Origin: JBDHTS01 sp044220535
Lineage (GTDB): Bacteria; Pseudomonadota; Alphaproteobacteria; Micavibrionales; Micavibrionaceae
Assembly: GCA_044220535.1 (NCBI GenBank)
Contig: JBGAQU010000050.1
Location: 1 to 20,023, forward strand
Length of the DNA: 20,023 nucleotides
Direction of reading: 5' to 3'
How positions within the stretch are numbered: position 1 is the first letter of the stretch; every line of letters begins with the position of its first letter. Shown piece after piece: positions 13,872-20,023 of the stretch. The notes below the pieces were generated by a model. The model was given only the letters and a program-made list of their open reading frames with translations, was not told the origin of the DNA and searched no databases. Both the position numbers and the translations under genes were made by a program.

Positions 13872-15004
13872 GCTGCAACCTTTTTGCTGCACAGGAACCG
13901 AGGCCGATATTGGCGAAGAGATTCGCTGCGTTCATCCATCAAAAAAATGGAGATGATTATTGGTAGAAGCACCAGCATGTAAAGCGCGACCAGCCCTGCA
14001 ACATTATGCCGTACGGCGTTGAAGAACCCGAGATACAACCCTTCTATTGCAATCGCGCAGATGATCGCCCATGCGATGCGCCAGTTCTGCCCGCGTCTGT
14101 CGACCGGTCCGACAAGAAGGCAGGCCAACGCCACCAGCGTAAAGGCGGGCGCCAGCAAGGGGCTGATCACGCGGCGATGAAGTTCGGCGCGAAAATCCTC
14201 CCGCGCGCCATCCGCTGTAACATCTTCCGGCTTGGGGTTGATCAGTTCCATCACGGTGCGCTCTTCCGGTTCCCGCCATCTTTGCCGCACCGGGCCGCTG
14301 CCTTCCGGGATGTCGATGGTATAGCGGTCGAACCCCAGGCGGCTGAGTGTGCCCGAATGCGTGTTCATCGTCTGGCGCGAGCCTTCGAAGACAAGGATTT
14401 CCTGTCCTTTTGGTGTCGCAGTCAATACACCCCTGCGCGCCAGCACGGTGACGGGCGCCGTGGTTTTGTCGCGGCTGTCATAGATCATAAGGCCGCGCAA
14501 TTCACCGGACGGCGTGCGTTCCCTTACATAGACGGTCAGCCCGTCGCCAACAGCACTGAACACGCCTTCACGGAACAGCAGGGTCGAATATTGCGCCTTA
14601 ATGGCGGTCTGCATATATTGCATATTGGAAAGCGACAGCGGCGTTACCCACATGGTCAAAACAAGCATCAGCATAACGGTGATTCCGGACAGCAGCATCG
14701 CAGGCCGCGCCAGCCGGATTGGCGACGCGCCCGCCGCCCGCATGACGATCAGCTCGCTGTCCATCGTCATGCGGTTATAAACAAACAGCGTTGCCGCCAT
14801 CACCGCGATCGGCAGGATGATTTCAAAAAACCGCGGCAGCGCCAGCAGGATCAAAATCCAGAACGACAGGCCCGACGCCCCGGCATTGATCACCAGTTCC
14901 AAAAACCGCAGCGACTGCGTCAGAAGAATAATCACGGCCAGGATCACCGCAATAAACGCGGCGGCAATCCCCAGGTCCTTGAACAGATATTTGTCGAAAA
15001 TCAC
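13868..15004 (-). CDS. lptF: LPS export ABC transporter permease LptF
   Basis: This 378-residue inner-membrane permease pairs with LptG over the LptB ATPase to pull LPS from the membrane. Its layout is standard. Three N-terminal helices lie at about 10-30, 45-75 and 98-120. RMTMDSELIVMRAAGASP is the cytoplasmic coupling-helix motif. A large periplasmic beta-jellyroll spans about 130-270, and three C-terminal helices span about 285-365 with LLAPAFTLVALACLLVG. The start ATG at 15004 opens MIFDKYLFKDL, typical of LptF. It is divergent from pepA, as in many alphaproteobacteria. A GC-rich hairpin, GGGGCC-TTT-GGCCCC, lies 16-30 nt upstream (15020-15034) in the leader. The stop overlaps lptG. Confidence 0.96.
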   Translation of the reverse strand: MIFDKYLFKDLGIAAAFIAVILAVIILLTQSLRFLELVINAGASGLSFWILILLALPRFFEIILPIAVMAATLFVYNRMTMDSELIVMRAAGASPIRLARPAMLLSGITVMLMLVLTMWVTPLSLSNMQYMQTAIKAQYSTLLFREGVFSAVGDGLTVYVRERTPSGELRGLMIYDSRDKTTAPVTVLARRGVLTATPKGQEILVFEGSRQTMNTHSGTLSRLGFDRYTIDIPEGSGPVRQRWREPEERTVMELINPKPEDVTADGAREDFRAELHRRVISPLLAPAFTLVALACLLVGPVDRRGQNWRIAWAIICAIAIEGLYLGFFNAVRHNVAGLVALYMLVLLPIIISIFLMDERSESLRQYRPRFLCSKKVAA

Positions 15005-15103
15005 GCTTTTTCGCCTCGCGGGGCCTTTGGCCCCCTCGCTTCACAACCCTACACGTTATATATTCTATCTCGCGTCCGAAAAACAGGCAGGATTCTTTCA
15101 CCC

Positions 15104-16603
15104 ATGACACTCAGCATCAGCTTTCAGAAAAAACCCAAGGCCACGGCGGATACGGCCATCCTGCCGGTCTATAAAGACAACCGCCTCGGCAAGGCTGCAT
15201 CCGAATGGGATAAAAAAACTGGCGGCTTGATCGCTTATGCTTTGAAAAATCAGGAAAATTTTAAAGGCAAGCGGAATCAGGCCCTGACGGTCACCGCGCC
15301 GAAAGGCAGCACTTATGCCCGTTTTGTGCTGATCGGCATGGAAGACGACAAGCCTCAGGATATTGCCGCCTGGACAATGGCGGGTGGTCGGCTGATCCCC
15401 GTTCTGAAGGCTGCGGGCGCGGTGTCCGCGATGTTGTTCCTGGAAAATGCTGCGCCGGAAGAAGCGGCGCAAATAGCGCTGGGCCTGAGCCTGCGCGATT
15501 ATAGCTTCGATAAATATAAATCAAAGTCGAAAGATAAATCCGGCAAACCGTCTCCGTTCGCAAAACTGGAAATCGTGACCGATGGGGCCACGCAGGCCGC
15601 CAAACTGTTCGAATCCACCCGTTTTGCCGCCGAAGGCGTGCATCTGGCCCGCAACCTGGTCAATGAACCGCCGAACGAACTCTACCCCGAAAGCTTCGCC
15701 AAAATCGTGCAGCAGGAACTGAAACCCCTGGGCGTTGAAGTCGGGATTCTGGACGAGAAAAAAATGCAGAAACTCGGCTTCGGCGCGCATCTGGCCGTCG
15801 GCATGGGTTCGGCCCGCCCGCCGCGTGTGGTCGTGATGCGCTGGAACGGCGCAAAGCGTAAATCAAAACCCGTTGCGCTGGTTGGCAAGGGCGTGACCTT
15901 CGACACGGGCGGCATTTCGATCAAGCCCGCCGCAGGCCTCGATGAAATGAAAATGGATATGGGCGGCGCCGCTGCTGTCGTCGGCGCGATCAAGACATTG
16001 GCGCGGCGCAAGGCGAAGGCGCATGTGATCGGTGTGATCGGCCTTGCGGAAAACATGCCGTCCGACCGCGCCTACCGCCCGGGGGATATCGTCAAATCCC
16101 TGTCCGGTAAAACGATTGAAGTTTTGAATACCGATGCCGAAGGCCGTCTCGTGCTTTGCGATGCGCTGACCTATGTGCAGGACACATACGATCCTGCCCT
16201 TATCATCGATCTGGCCACGCTGACCGGCGCGATCATGGTGGCCCTGGGGCATGAGTATTGCGGTACCTTCGCCAATAAGGACGAAGTCTGGAGCCAGCTG
16301 GAGTCCGCCAGCCGCGCCACGGGCGAAAAACTCTGGCGCATGCCGTTGGACGAAGCCTTCCGCAAGGAAATGGAAAGCGGCATCGCCGATTTGAAAAACC
16401 TCGGTAGCCTGGGCCGCTACGGCGGCGCCTGCAGTGCCGCAGGCTTTCTGGAGCATTTTGTCGACAAAGGCCGTGCCTGGGTGCATATGGACATTGCTGG
16501 TACCGCCTGGGTCAATGCCGATAAGCCCTTAGGCCCGAAACATGCCACCGGCTTCGGGGTCCGCGTTCTCGACCGGCTAATTGCAGATTATTACGAGGAC
16601 TGA
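15104..16603 (+). CDS. pepA: Leucyl aminopeptidase PepA (M17 family)
   Basis: PepA is a hexameric two-metal aminopeptidase that removes N-terminal residues in the cytoplasm; in some bacteria it also binds DNA. This protein has 499 residues from ATG 15104, the usual size. The catalytic half shows GKGVTFDTGGISIKP (K262 and D267), the M17 signature NTDAEGRL (342-349), and the metal and active-site region DMGGAAAVVGAI. It ends GFGVRVLDRLIADYYED, the conserved C-terminal helix. The reading frame is open far upstream, but that part is the antisense of lptF and is not coding. An AGGA lies about 12 nt before the start. holC usually follows pepA directly; here two genes intervene. Confidence 0.97.
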   Translation: MTLSISFQKKPKATADTAILPVYKDNRLGKAASEWDKKTGGLIAYALKNQENFKGKRNQALTVTAPKGSTYARFVLIGMEDDKPQDIAAWTMAGGRLIPVLKAAGAVSAMLFLENAAPEEAAQIALGLSLRDYSFDKYKSKSKDKSGKPSPFAKLEIVTDGATQAAKLFESTRFAAEGVHLARNLVNEPPNELYPESFAKIVQQELKPLGVEVGILDEKKMQKLGFGAHLAVGMGSARPPRVVVMRWNGAKRKSKPVALVGKGVTFDTGGISIKPAAGLDEMKMDMGGAAAVVGAIKTLARRKAKAHVIGVIGLAENMPSDRAYRPGDIVKSLSGKTIEVLNTDAEGRLVLCDALTYVQDTYDPALIIDLATLTGAIMVALGHEYCGTFANKDEVWSQLESASRATGEKLWRMPLDEAFRKEMESGIADLKNLGSLGRYGGACSAAGFLEHFVDKGRAWVHMDIAGTAWVNADKPLGPKHATGFGVRVLDRLIADYYED

Positions 16604-16648
16604 CCTCTAAATTTGACTCATTTCCCCGTTGTTGTTACCAGTTTGCCC

Positions 16649-16654
16649 TATAAC
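16649..16654 (+). promoter_or_regulatory. Possible -10 element ahead of the small ORF and aminomutase gene
   Basis: TATAAC lies 24 nt upstream of the small ORF start, behind a T/G-rich stretch with CGTTGT at 16-nt spacing. The -35 is poor. It would give the two genes after pepA their own promoter. Confidence 0.25.
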
Positions 16655-16677
16655 AATGATGATCAGGGGAGCGTTTC

Positions 16678-16824
16678 ATGAAAGTCAATTTTACAAATAC
16701 AGCACCGTCACAGGCAGGCCACATAAATGGGTATGGTGTACGCCTTCTCGAACGGCTGATCTCCAATCATTTTGAAGCAAAACAGACTTTGGTTGCTGCG
16801 CCAAAGCAAACATTGGCGCCATAA
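16678..16824 (+). CDS. Small ORF resembling the PepA C-terminal tail
   Basis: This 48-residue ORF has a strong ribosome binding site (GGGGAG, 7 nt before the ATG). Residues about 15-34, HINGYGVRLLERLISNHFEA, match the last residues of the pepA product just upstream (HATGFGVRVLDRLIADYYED) at most positions, allowing conservative changes. The first 14 residues (MKVNFTNTAPSQAG) and the last 14 have no match I can see. The stop is 4 nt before the ATG of the aminomutase gene, which lacks a ribosome binding site of its own; translation of that gene probably depends on this ORF. It may be a remnant of a second pepA that was mostly deleted, kept as a coupling leader. A functional peptide that competes in PepA assembly is a more speculative reading. 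Confidence 0.62.
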   Translation: MKVNFTNTAPSQAGHINGYGVRLLERLISNHFEAKQTLVAAPKQTLAP

Positions 16825-16828
16825 CTAT

Positions 16829-17830
16829 ATGGGTGACAATCCTTCAGATAAAACCCTGGCCGAAGTCGCAAAGCGCTATCGCGTGACGGTTTCGGAGTAT
16901 CTGGAGAGGCAAATCAATGGCGATGAATCTGGCCCGCTGGCCAGACAATATAAGCCGGACATACGGGAATTGGACGGTCATCCGGCAGAGCAAAACGACC
17001 CCATTGGCGATGAAGCGCATAGCCCTGTTCCCGGCATCGTCCACCGTTATGAGAACCGTGTGCTGCTTAAGCCGCTCGAGCTGTGTGCCGTATATTGCCG
17101 CTTTTGTTTTCGCCGTGCCAGTGTCGGGCAGCCAGATCATGGGATTTTAAATGCTGAAAAACTGGATGCTGCGTTGGATTACATACGCAATACGAAAACC
17201 GTATGTGAGGTGATTTTGACGGGCGGCGATCCGCTGGTCCTGTCGCCGCGCAGGCTTCAGCCTATCCTTGAAGCACTGGATGATATTGATCATGTCGAAA
17301 TCTTGCGCATTCATACTAGACTGCCGATTGTCGACCCTGAACGCATTAATGATGAATTGCGTACGGTTTTGTCATCGGTACGCAAGCCGCTTTATGTTGT
17401 TATTCATGTCAATCATGCAGACGAACTGACAGAAAACGCCGCACTGGCATTCAGCCAGTTGCGCCAGGCAGGATGCGCGCTTTTATCACAAAGCGTACTT
17501 CTTAAAGGCATAAACAATTCTGTCGAGGCCTTGGCCAGCTTATTTAAAGACTTGCTCCGGCTAAGGATCAAACCTTACTATCTTCACCATCCAGACCTTG
17601 CCCCAGGCACAAGTCATTTCCGGCTGGAACCGGAGGAGGGGCAAAGATTAATGGAGGCTGTACGTGCGCGTGTATCCGGCCTTGCGATGCCGCTTTATGT
17701 GCTGGATATACCGGGCGGGTTTGGCAAGGTGCCGATCCAGAACAGCCAGCTGGAAAAGTCAGGCGATGGTGTTTATCATGTCCGCGACCAGAAAGGCCGT
17801 ATCCATTCTTATGATCCGGGCATGCCATGA
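16829..17830 (+). CDS. epmB: Lysine 2,3-aminomutase family protein, EpmB-like
   Basis: This 333-residue radical-SAM enzyme belongs to the KamA/EpmB family. EpmB converts L-alpha-lysine to R-beta-lysine for modification of elongation factor P. The radical-SAM cysteines are C86, C90 and C93 (CAVYCRFCFRR), TGGDPL (131-136) is the SAM-binding loop, and PGGFGKVP (295-302) carries the PLP lysine, K300. DPIGDEAHSPVPGIVHRY is the family entry motif. I prefer ATG 16829 over an in-frame TTG at 16772 because it sits 4 nt after the small ORF stop and its protein begins near the conserved part; the short N-terminus is unusual. It ends in an ATGA overlap with holC. The EF-P role is inference; a KamA lysine-fermentation role is less likely given the length. 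Confidence 0.85.
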   Translation: MGDNPSDKTLAEVAKRYRVTVSEYLERQINGDESGPLARQYKPDIRELDGHPAEQNDPIGDEAHSPVPGIVHRYENRVLLKPLELCAVYCRFCFRRASVGQPDHGILNAEKLDAALDYIRNTKTVCEVILTGGDPLVLSPRRLQPILEALDDIDHVEILRIHTRLPIVDPERINDELRTVLSSVRKPLYVVIHVNHADELTENAALAFSQLRQAGCALLSQSVLLKGINNSVEALASLFKDLLRLRIKPYYLHHPDLAPGTSHFRLEPEEGQRLMEAVRARVSGLAMPLYVLDIPGGFGKVPIQNSQLEKSGDGVYHVRDQKGRIHSYDPGMP

Positions 17831-18276
17831 CAGAAATCCGTTTTTATCATTTGCAGACCAAAACATTGGAGCAGGCTTTGCCCGAATTGCTTGCCAAAGG
17901 TGTGAGCACGGGTCGCCGTATTGTTGTGCGCCTGTCCGATAAAAATGCGACTGAGTCTTTAAACGATCTGCTTTGGGTTTATAAGCAGGACAGCTTCCTG
18001 CCTCATGGCAGCGCTAAAGACGGCCATGCCGACCTTCAACCTGTCTGGCTCACCCCTGATAATGACAATCCCAACGGGGCCGATATGCTTGTGCTGACAA
18101 AGGATTGTCAGCAAGACGAAATCGGAGCGTACGCCTTATGCTGTGACATATTTGACGGGAATGATGAGCAAGCTGTGACAGCGGCCCGTCAACGCTGGAA
18201 ACATTTTCAAGATCAGGGACATAGCCTGACGTACTGGCAGCAGACGGATAAAGGCTGGGAGAAAAAATCCGGTTAG
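17827..18276 (+). CDS. holC: DNA polymerase III subunit chi
   Basis: HolC joins the clamp-loader complex of the replicative polymerase and contacts SSB. This 149-residue protein has the usual features: an opening IRFYHLQTKTLEQALPELLAK, LNDLLWVYKQDSFLPHGSA, and QPVWLTPDNDNPNGADMLVL, where FLPHG and the NPNGA stretch are the family hallmarks. The ATG overlaps the aminomutase stop as ATGA, so translation is coupled. In many alphaproteobacteria holC follows pepA directly, and the intervening genes are the unusual part. lptB follows 56 nt downstream on the same strand. Confidence 0.94.
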   Translation: MTEIRFYHLQTKTLEQALPELLAKGVSTGRRIVVRLSDKNATESLNDLLWVYKQDSFLPHGSAKDGHADLQPVWLTPDNDNPNGADMLVLTKDCQQDEIGAYALCCDIFDGNDEQAVTAARQRWKHFQDQGHSLTYWQQTDKGWEKKSG

Positions 18277-18303
18277 CCTATCCATAAGACATCTCTTTGA
18301 ATC

Positions 18304-18332
18304 TTGCCAAAAAAGCCTAAAAATCATAGATT
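18304..18332 (+). promoter_or_regulatory. Possible promoter abutting the lptB start
   Basis: TTGCCA (18304-18309), a 17-nt spacer and TAGATT (18327-18332) form a reasonable sigma70-type promoter. Its -10 touches the ATG at 18333, so a transcript would begin near 18340. This points to the ATG at 18342 as the start on that mRNA, with almost no leader. Confidence 0.35.
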
Positions 18333-19094
18333 ATGCAGGCTATGAACCGCAAACCCCGCCTAAAATCCGTTCCCAAGGGCCTTGTCGCCCGGCACTTGTC
18401 CAAAAGCTACAGGCAGCGTCCGGTCCTGAGGGATGTCAGCGTGTCGATCGACCGCGGCGAAGCGGTGGCCTTGTTAGGGCCGAACGGGGCGGGTAAAACC
18501 ACATGTTTCTCCATCATGACCGGCTTGCTCCGCACAGATGGCGGGACCATCCAGATTGACGGGCAGGACGTCACGGCATTGCCCATGTATCGCCGGGCGC
18601 GGCTCGGGATTGGCTATCTGCCTCAGGAATCATCGATTTTCCGCGGCCTGAATGTGGAAGACAATATCCGGTCCGTTCTTCAGGGGCAGGGGCTGAACCG
18701 GGAAGACCAGGAAGCCCTGCTGGAAGACCTTTTGGCTGAATTTTCCATCGGGCATTTGCGCCGCGCCGCTGCGCTGGCCCTTTCGGGCGGGGAGCGCCGC
18801 CGGGTGGAAATCGCCAGGGCTTTGGCCTCCCGCCCACATTTTATCCTGTTGGACGAGCCGCTGGCCGGGATAGACCCGATTGCGGTCAAAGAGATCCGTA
18901 CGCTGATTTCTTATTTAAAAACCAAAGGGATAGGCGTACTGATCACCGATCATAACGTCCGGGATACTCTTGAAATCGTCGACCGTGCCTATATTCTGCA
19001 TGACGGCAAAGTACTGATGCAGGGAACCCCGAAAGACATCGTCGCCCATCACGATGTCCGCAAGGTTTATCTGGGTGAAGGGTTCTCGCTTTAA
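18333..19094 (+). CDS. lptB: LPS export ABC transporter ATP-binding protein LptB
   Basis: LptB hydrolyses ATP to drive LPS extraction by LptF and LptG. This 253-residue protein shows Walker A GPNGAGKTT (K55), the Q-loop LPQES (Q98), signature LSGGERRRVEIARAL, Walker B FILLDEP (D174, E175) and the H-loop TDHN (H207). It ends VRKVYLGEGFSL, the LptB-type C-terminus, and GVLITDHNVRDTL separates it from the related branched-chain amino-acid ATPases. Two starts are possible, ATG 18333 and ATG 18342; neither has a good ribosome binding site, and both lie before the conserved GLVARHLSKSYRQRPVL. It is far from lptC and lptA, which usually precede lptB, and is on the other strand from lptFG. Confidence 0.94.
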   Translation: MQAMNRKPRLKSVPKGLVARHLSKSYRQRPVLRDVSVSIDRGEAVALLGPNGAGKTTCFSIMTGLLRTDGGTIQIDGQDVTALPMYRRARLGIGYLPQESSIFRGLNVEDNIRSVLQGQGLNREDQEALLEDLLAEFSIGHLRRAAALALSGGERRRVEIARALASRPHFILLDEPLAGIDPIAVKEIRTLISYLKTKGIGVLITDHNVRDTLEIVDRAYILHDGKVLMQGTPKDIVAHHDVRKVYLGEGFSL

Positions 19095-19120
19095 ATTTGC
19101 ATAAATTTATTTTTTATAAT
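19092..19120 (+). promoter_or_regulatory. AT-rich junction with weak hairpin and -10 element
   Basis: After lptB, TAAATTT-GCAT-AAATTTA forms a 7-bp AU stem with a short T-run behind it, perhaps a weak terminator. It ends in a perfect TATAAT (19115-19120), 28 nt before the next start. No -35 fits well at 16-18 nt. It may be the promoter of the repeat-protein gene. Confidence 0.35.
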
Positions 19121-19148
19121 ATTACATTTCCCATTAAGGGAGATACCA

Positions 19149-20023
19149 ATGAGTCTTAAGAAGATATGGAATGAGGTTGCAGACGCCTTCTTATTTTTGC
19201 GTGGCAAAAAAAGCCAGGAAGAATTTTGGTGTGAGCGGCTTTTGGCTGTGGAATGTCTTGAATATGCACAGGACTGGCGCGGGCCTGAAGGCAACCGTAT
19301 ATTTGATTTTCTCAAAACTCTTATCAGTCATGGCGGCGCCAAACGCGACTTGGCTGTTCGTACGCTTCAGAAAAAGGGCGTGGCCCTTATGATTACAAAT
19401 GATCAACGCTTTAAAGGGCGTCCTCTCTTTGATTTGATATCATCTCTGACAGACCTGGAACAGACTTCAATTCTGTCTGCGCCGGAAGTTGTACGTACGT
19501 TGGCTTCAACTACTATTGGCGATAAAAATATTTCCAGGGAGGATATTTTAGGTAATATCATCCGATTGTCGCCTGACCAGCAAACGCAAATTCTTTCCAC
19601 GCCTGATATATTATTCAGTTTTCCATTAAATCTGGCTGTTTTAGACGCTATAGATTGTCTTTCAGACGACCAAAAAGCGACGGTTCTAGCCGCGCCGGGA
19701 GGTATCAGGGGTTTGACTTCATCATATAAGACCGATCCTGCATTCGTAAAAAGAGTTCAAAACCTTGTTATGTCGCTTCCTCACGACCATAAAATTCACG
19801 TTTTAAAATCAGCCGAAACAATGTGCTTAATTCATAATACTGATTATGCTTCTGAATTTATTGAAATGATGGAAGCGTGTCGGGATGAAGAGCGAGCGGC
19901 ACTATTGTCTACACCATACGTTATTCCTGGCTTGGCGCACATGTATGGCAAAAGAATCTTTAAATTGATGGCGTCAATGAATCAAGATCAGCAGGCGGAG
20001 ATTTTAAGTAAATCCGAACATGC
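19149..20023 (+). CDS. Unrecognised helical-repeat protein, N-terminal part (runs off the window)
   Basis: An open frame of 291 codons starts at ATG 19149 behind a strong AAGGGAGA and continues beyond the end without a stop. I do not recognise the family. Residues 1-95 form a helical head (MSLKKIWNEVADAFLFL...), with no clear signal peptide. From about 97 a degenerate repeat of 31-40 residues recurs six times, starting near 97, 137, 168, 207, 241 and 274. Its core is roughly L(S/T)xDxQxxILS-P, as in SLTDLEQTSILSAP, RLSPDQQTQILSTP and CLSDDQKATVLAAP. This suggests an alpha-solenoid scaffold. The gene is visibly more AT-rich than lptB, with many TTA, ATA and TCA codons, which hints at horizontal origin. 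Function unknown; a protein-binding or effector role would be a guess. Confidence 0.85.
   Translation, partial: MSLKKIWNEVADAFLFLRGKKSQEEFWCERLLAVECLEYAQDWRGPEGNRIFDFLKTLISHGGAKRDLAVRTLQKKGVALMITNDQRFKGRPLFDLISSLTDLEQTSILSAPEVVRTLASTTIGDKNISREDILGNIIRLSPDQQTQILSTPDILFSFPLNLAVLDAIDCLSDDQKATVLAAPGGIRGLTSSYKTDPAFVKRVQNLVMSLPHDHKIHVLKSAETMCLIHNTDYASEFIEMMEACRDEERAALLSTPYVIPGLAHMYGKRIFKLMASMNQDQQAEILSKSEH

Noticed and set aside
15020..15034. Terminator at GGGGCC-TTT-GGCCCC in the lptF/pepA gap
   Set aside because: It has no T-tract on either side and lies in a divergent promoter region, so it is more likely a leader hairpin or chance.
14006..15103. Open frame continuous with pepA for 366 codons upstream
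   Set aside because: It lies antisense to lptF, is rich in His, Arg and Gln as expected of shadow frames, and the PepA protein starts normally at 15104.
1..20023. CRISPR array, insertion sequence or classic riboswitch
   Set aside because: No regularly spaced repeats, transposase motifs or recognisable aptamer cores were seen on either strand; the only repeats are those listed.

Overview
The window is chromosomal DNA of a Gram-negative bacterium, most likely an alphaproteobacterium of moderate GC. The evidence is the gene order rnd - kdsD - lptC - lptA, the divergent lptFG / pepA - holC block, and a GGAAC-N17-CGTT general-stress (sigma EcfG type) promoter. A Micavibrio-like or other non-Rhizobiales lineage is possible, but that is inference from style only. 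Coding density is high, and no stretch over 300 bases lacks a gene.

Left arm (1-3030, minus strand): a polycistron reads rnd, an unrecognised 217-residue protein, kdsD (arabinose-5-phosphate isomerase for Kdo), lptC and the first codons of lptA. Next, on the plus strand, comes a signalling cassette (3202-6954): a single-domain response regulator, a CheX-like phosphatase, a FIST sensor protein and a CheA-like Hpt/HATPase kinase. A second regulator, with a receiver and a degenerate GGDEF domain, follows at 7563-8396. It is separated from the kinase gene by an oppositely oriented block: tRNA-Leu(CAG), a palindromic repeat and a small GIY-YIG protein gene.

Middle (8397-12563): two terminators, a small phage-like orphan gene, recR and lolA (minus). 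A two-gene plus-strand unit (a 25-residue membrane peptide and a 196-residue membrane protein) follows behind the EcfG-type promoter. A bidirectional terminator separates it from mlaC and mlaA (minus).

Right arm: lptF and lptG (minus) carry the standout anomaly. A perfect 19-bp tandem duplication frameshifts lptG; removing one copy restores an ordinary LptG. Divergent from lptF lie pepA, a 48-codon ORF resembling the C-terminal tail of PepA, an EpmB-like lysine 2,3-aminomutase, holC and lptB. The window ends inside an AT-richer gene for an unrecognised helical-repeat protein.

Functionally the region is rich in outer-membrane biogenesis. Kdo synthesis (kdsD), LPS export (lptA, C, F, G, B), lipoprotein transport (lolA) and phospholipid retrograde transport (mlaA, mlaC) are all present, but spread over several transcription units. 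They are interleaved with DNA-maintenance genes (recR, holC), an RNase (rnd) and the signalling cassette.
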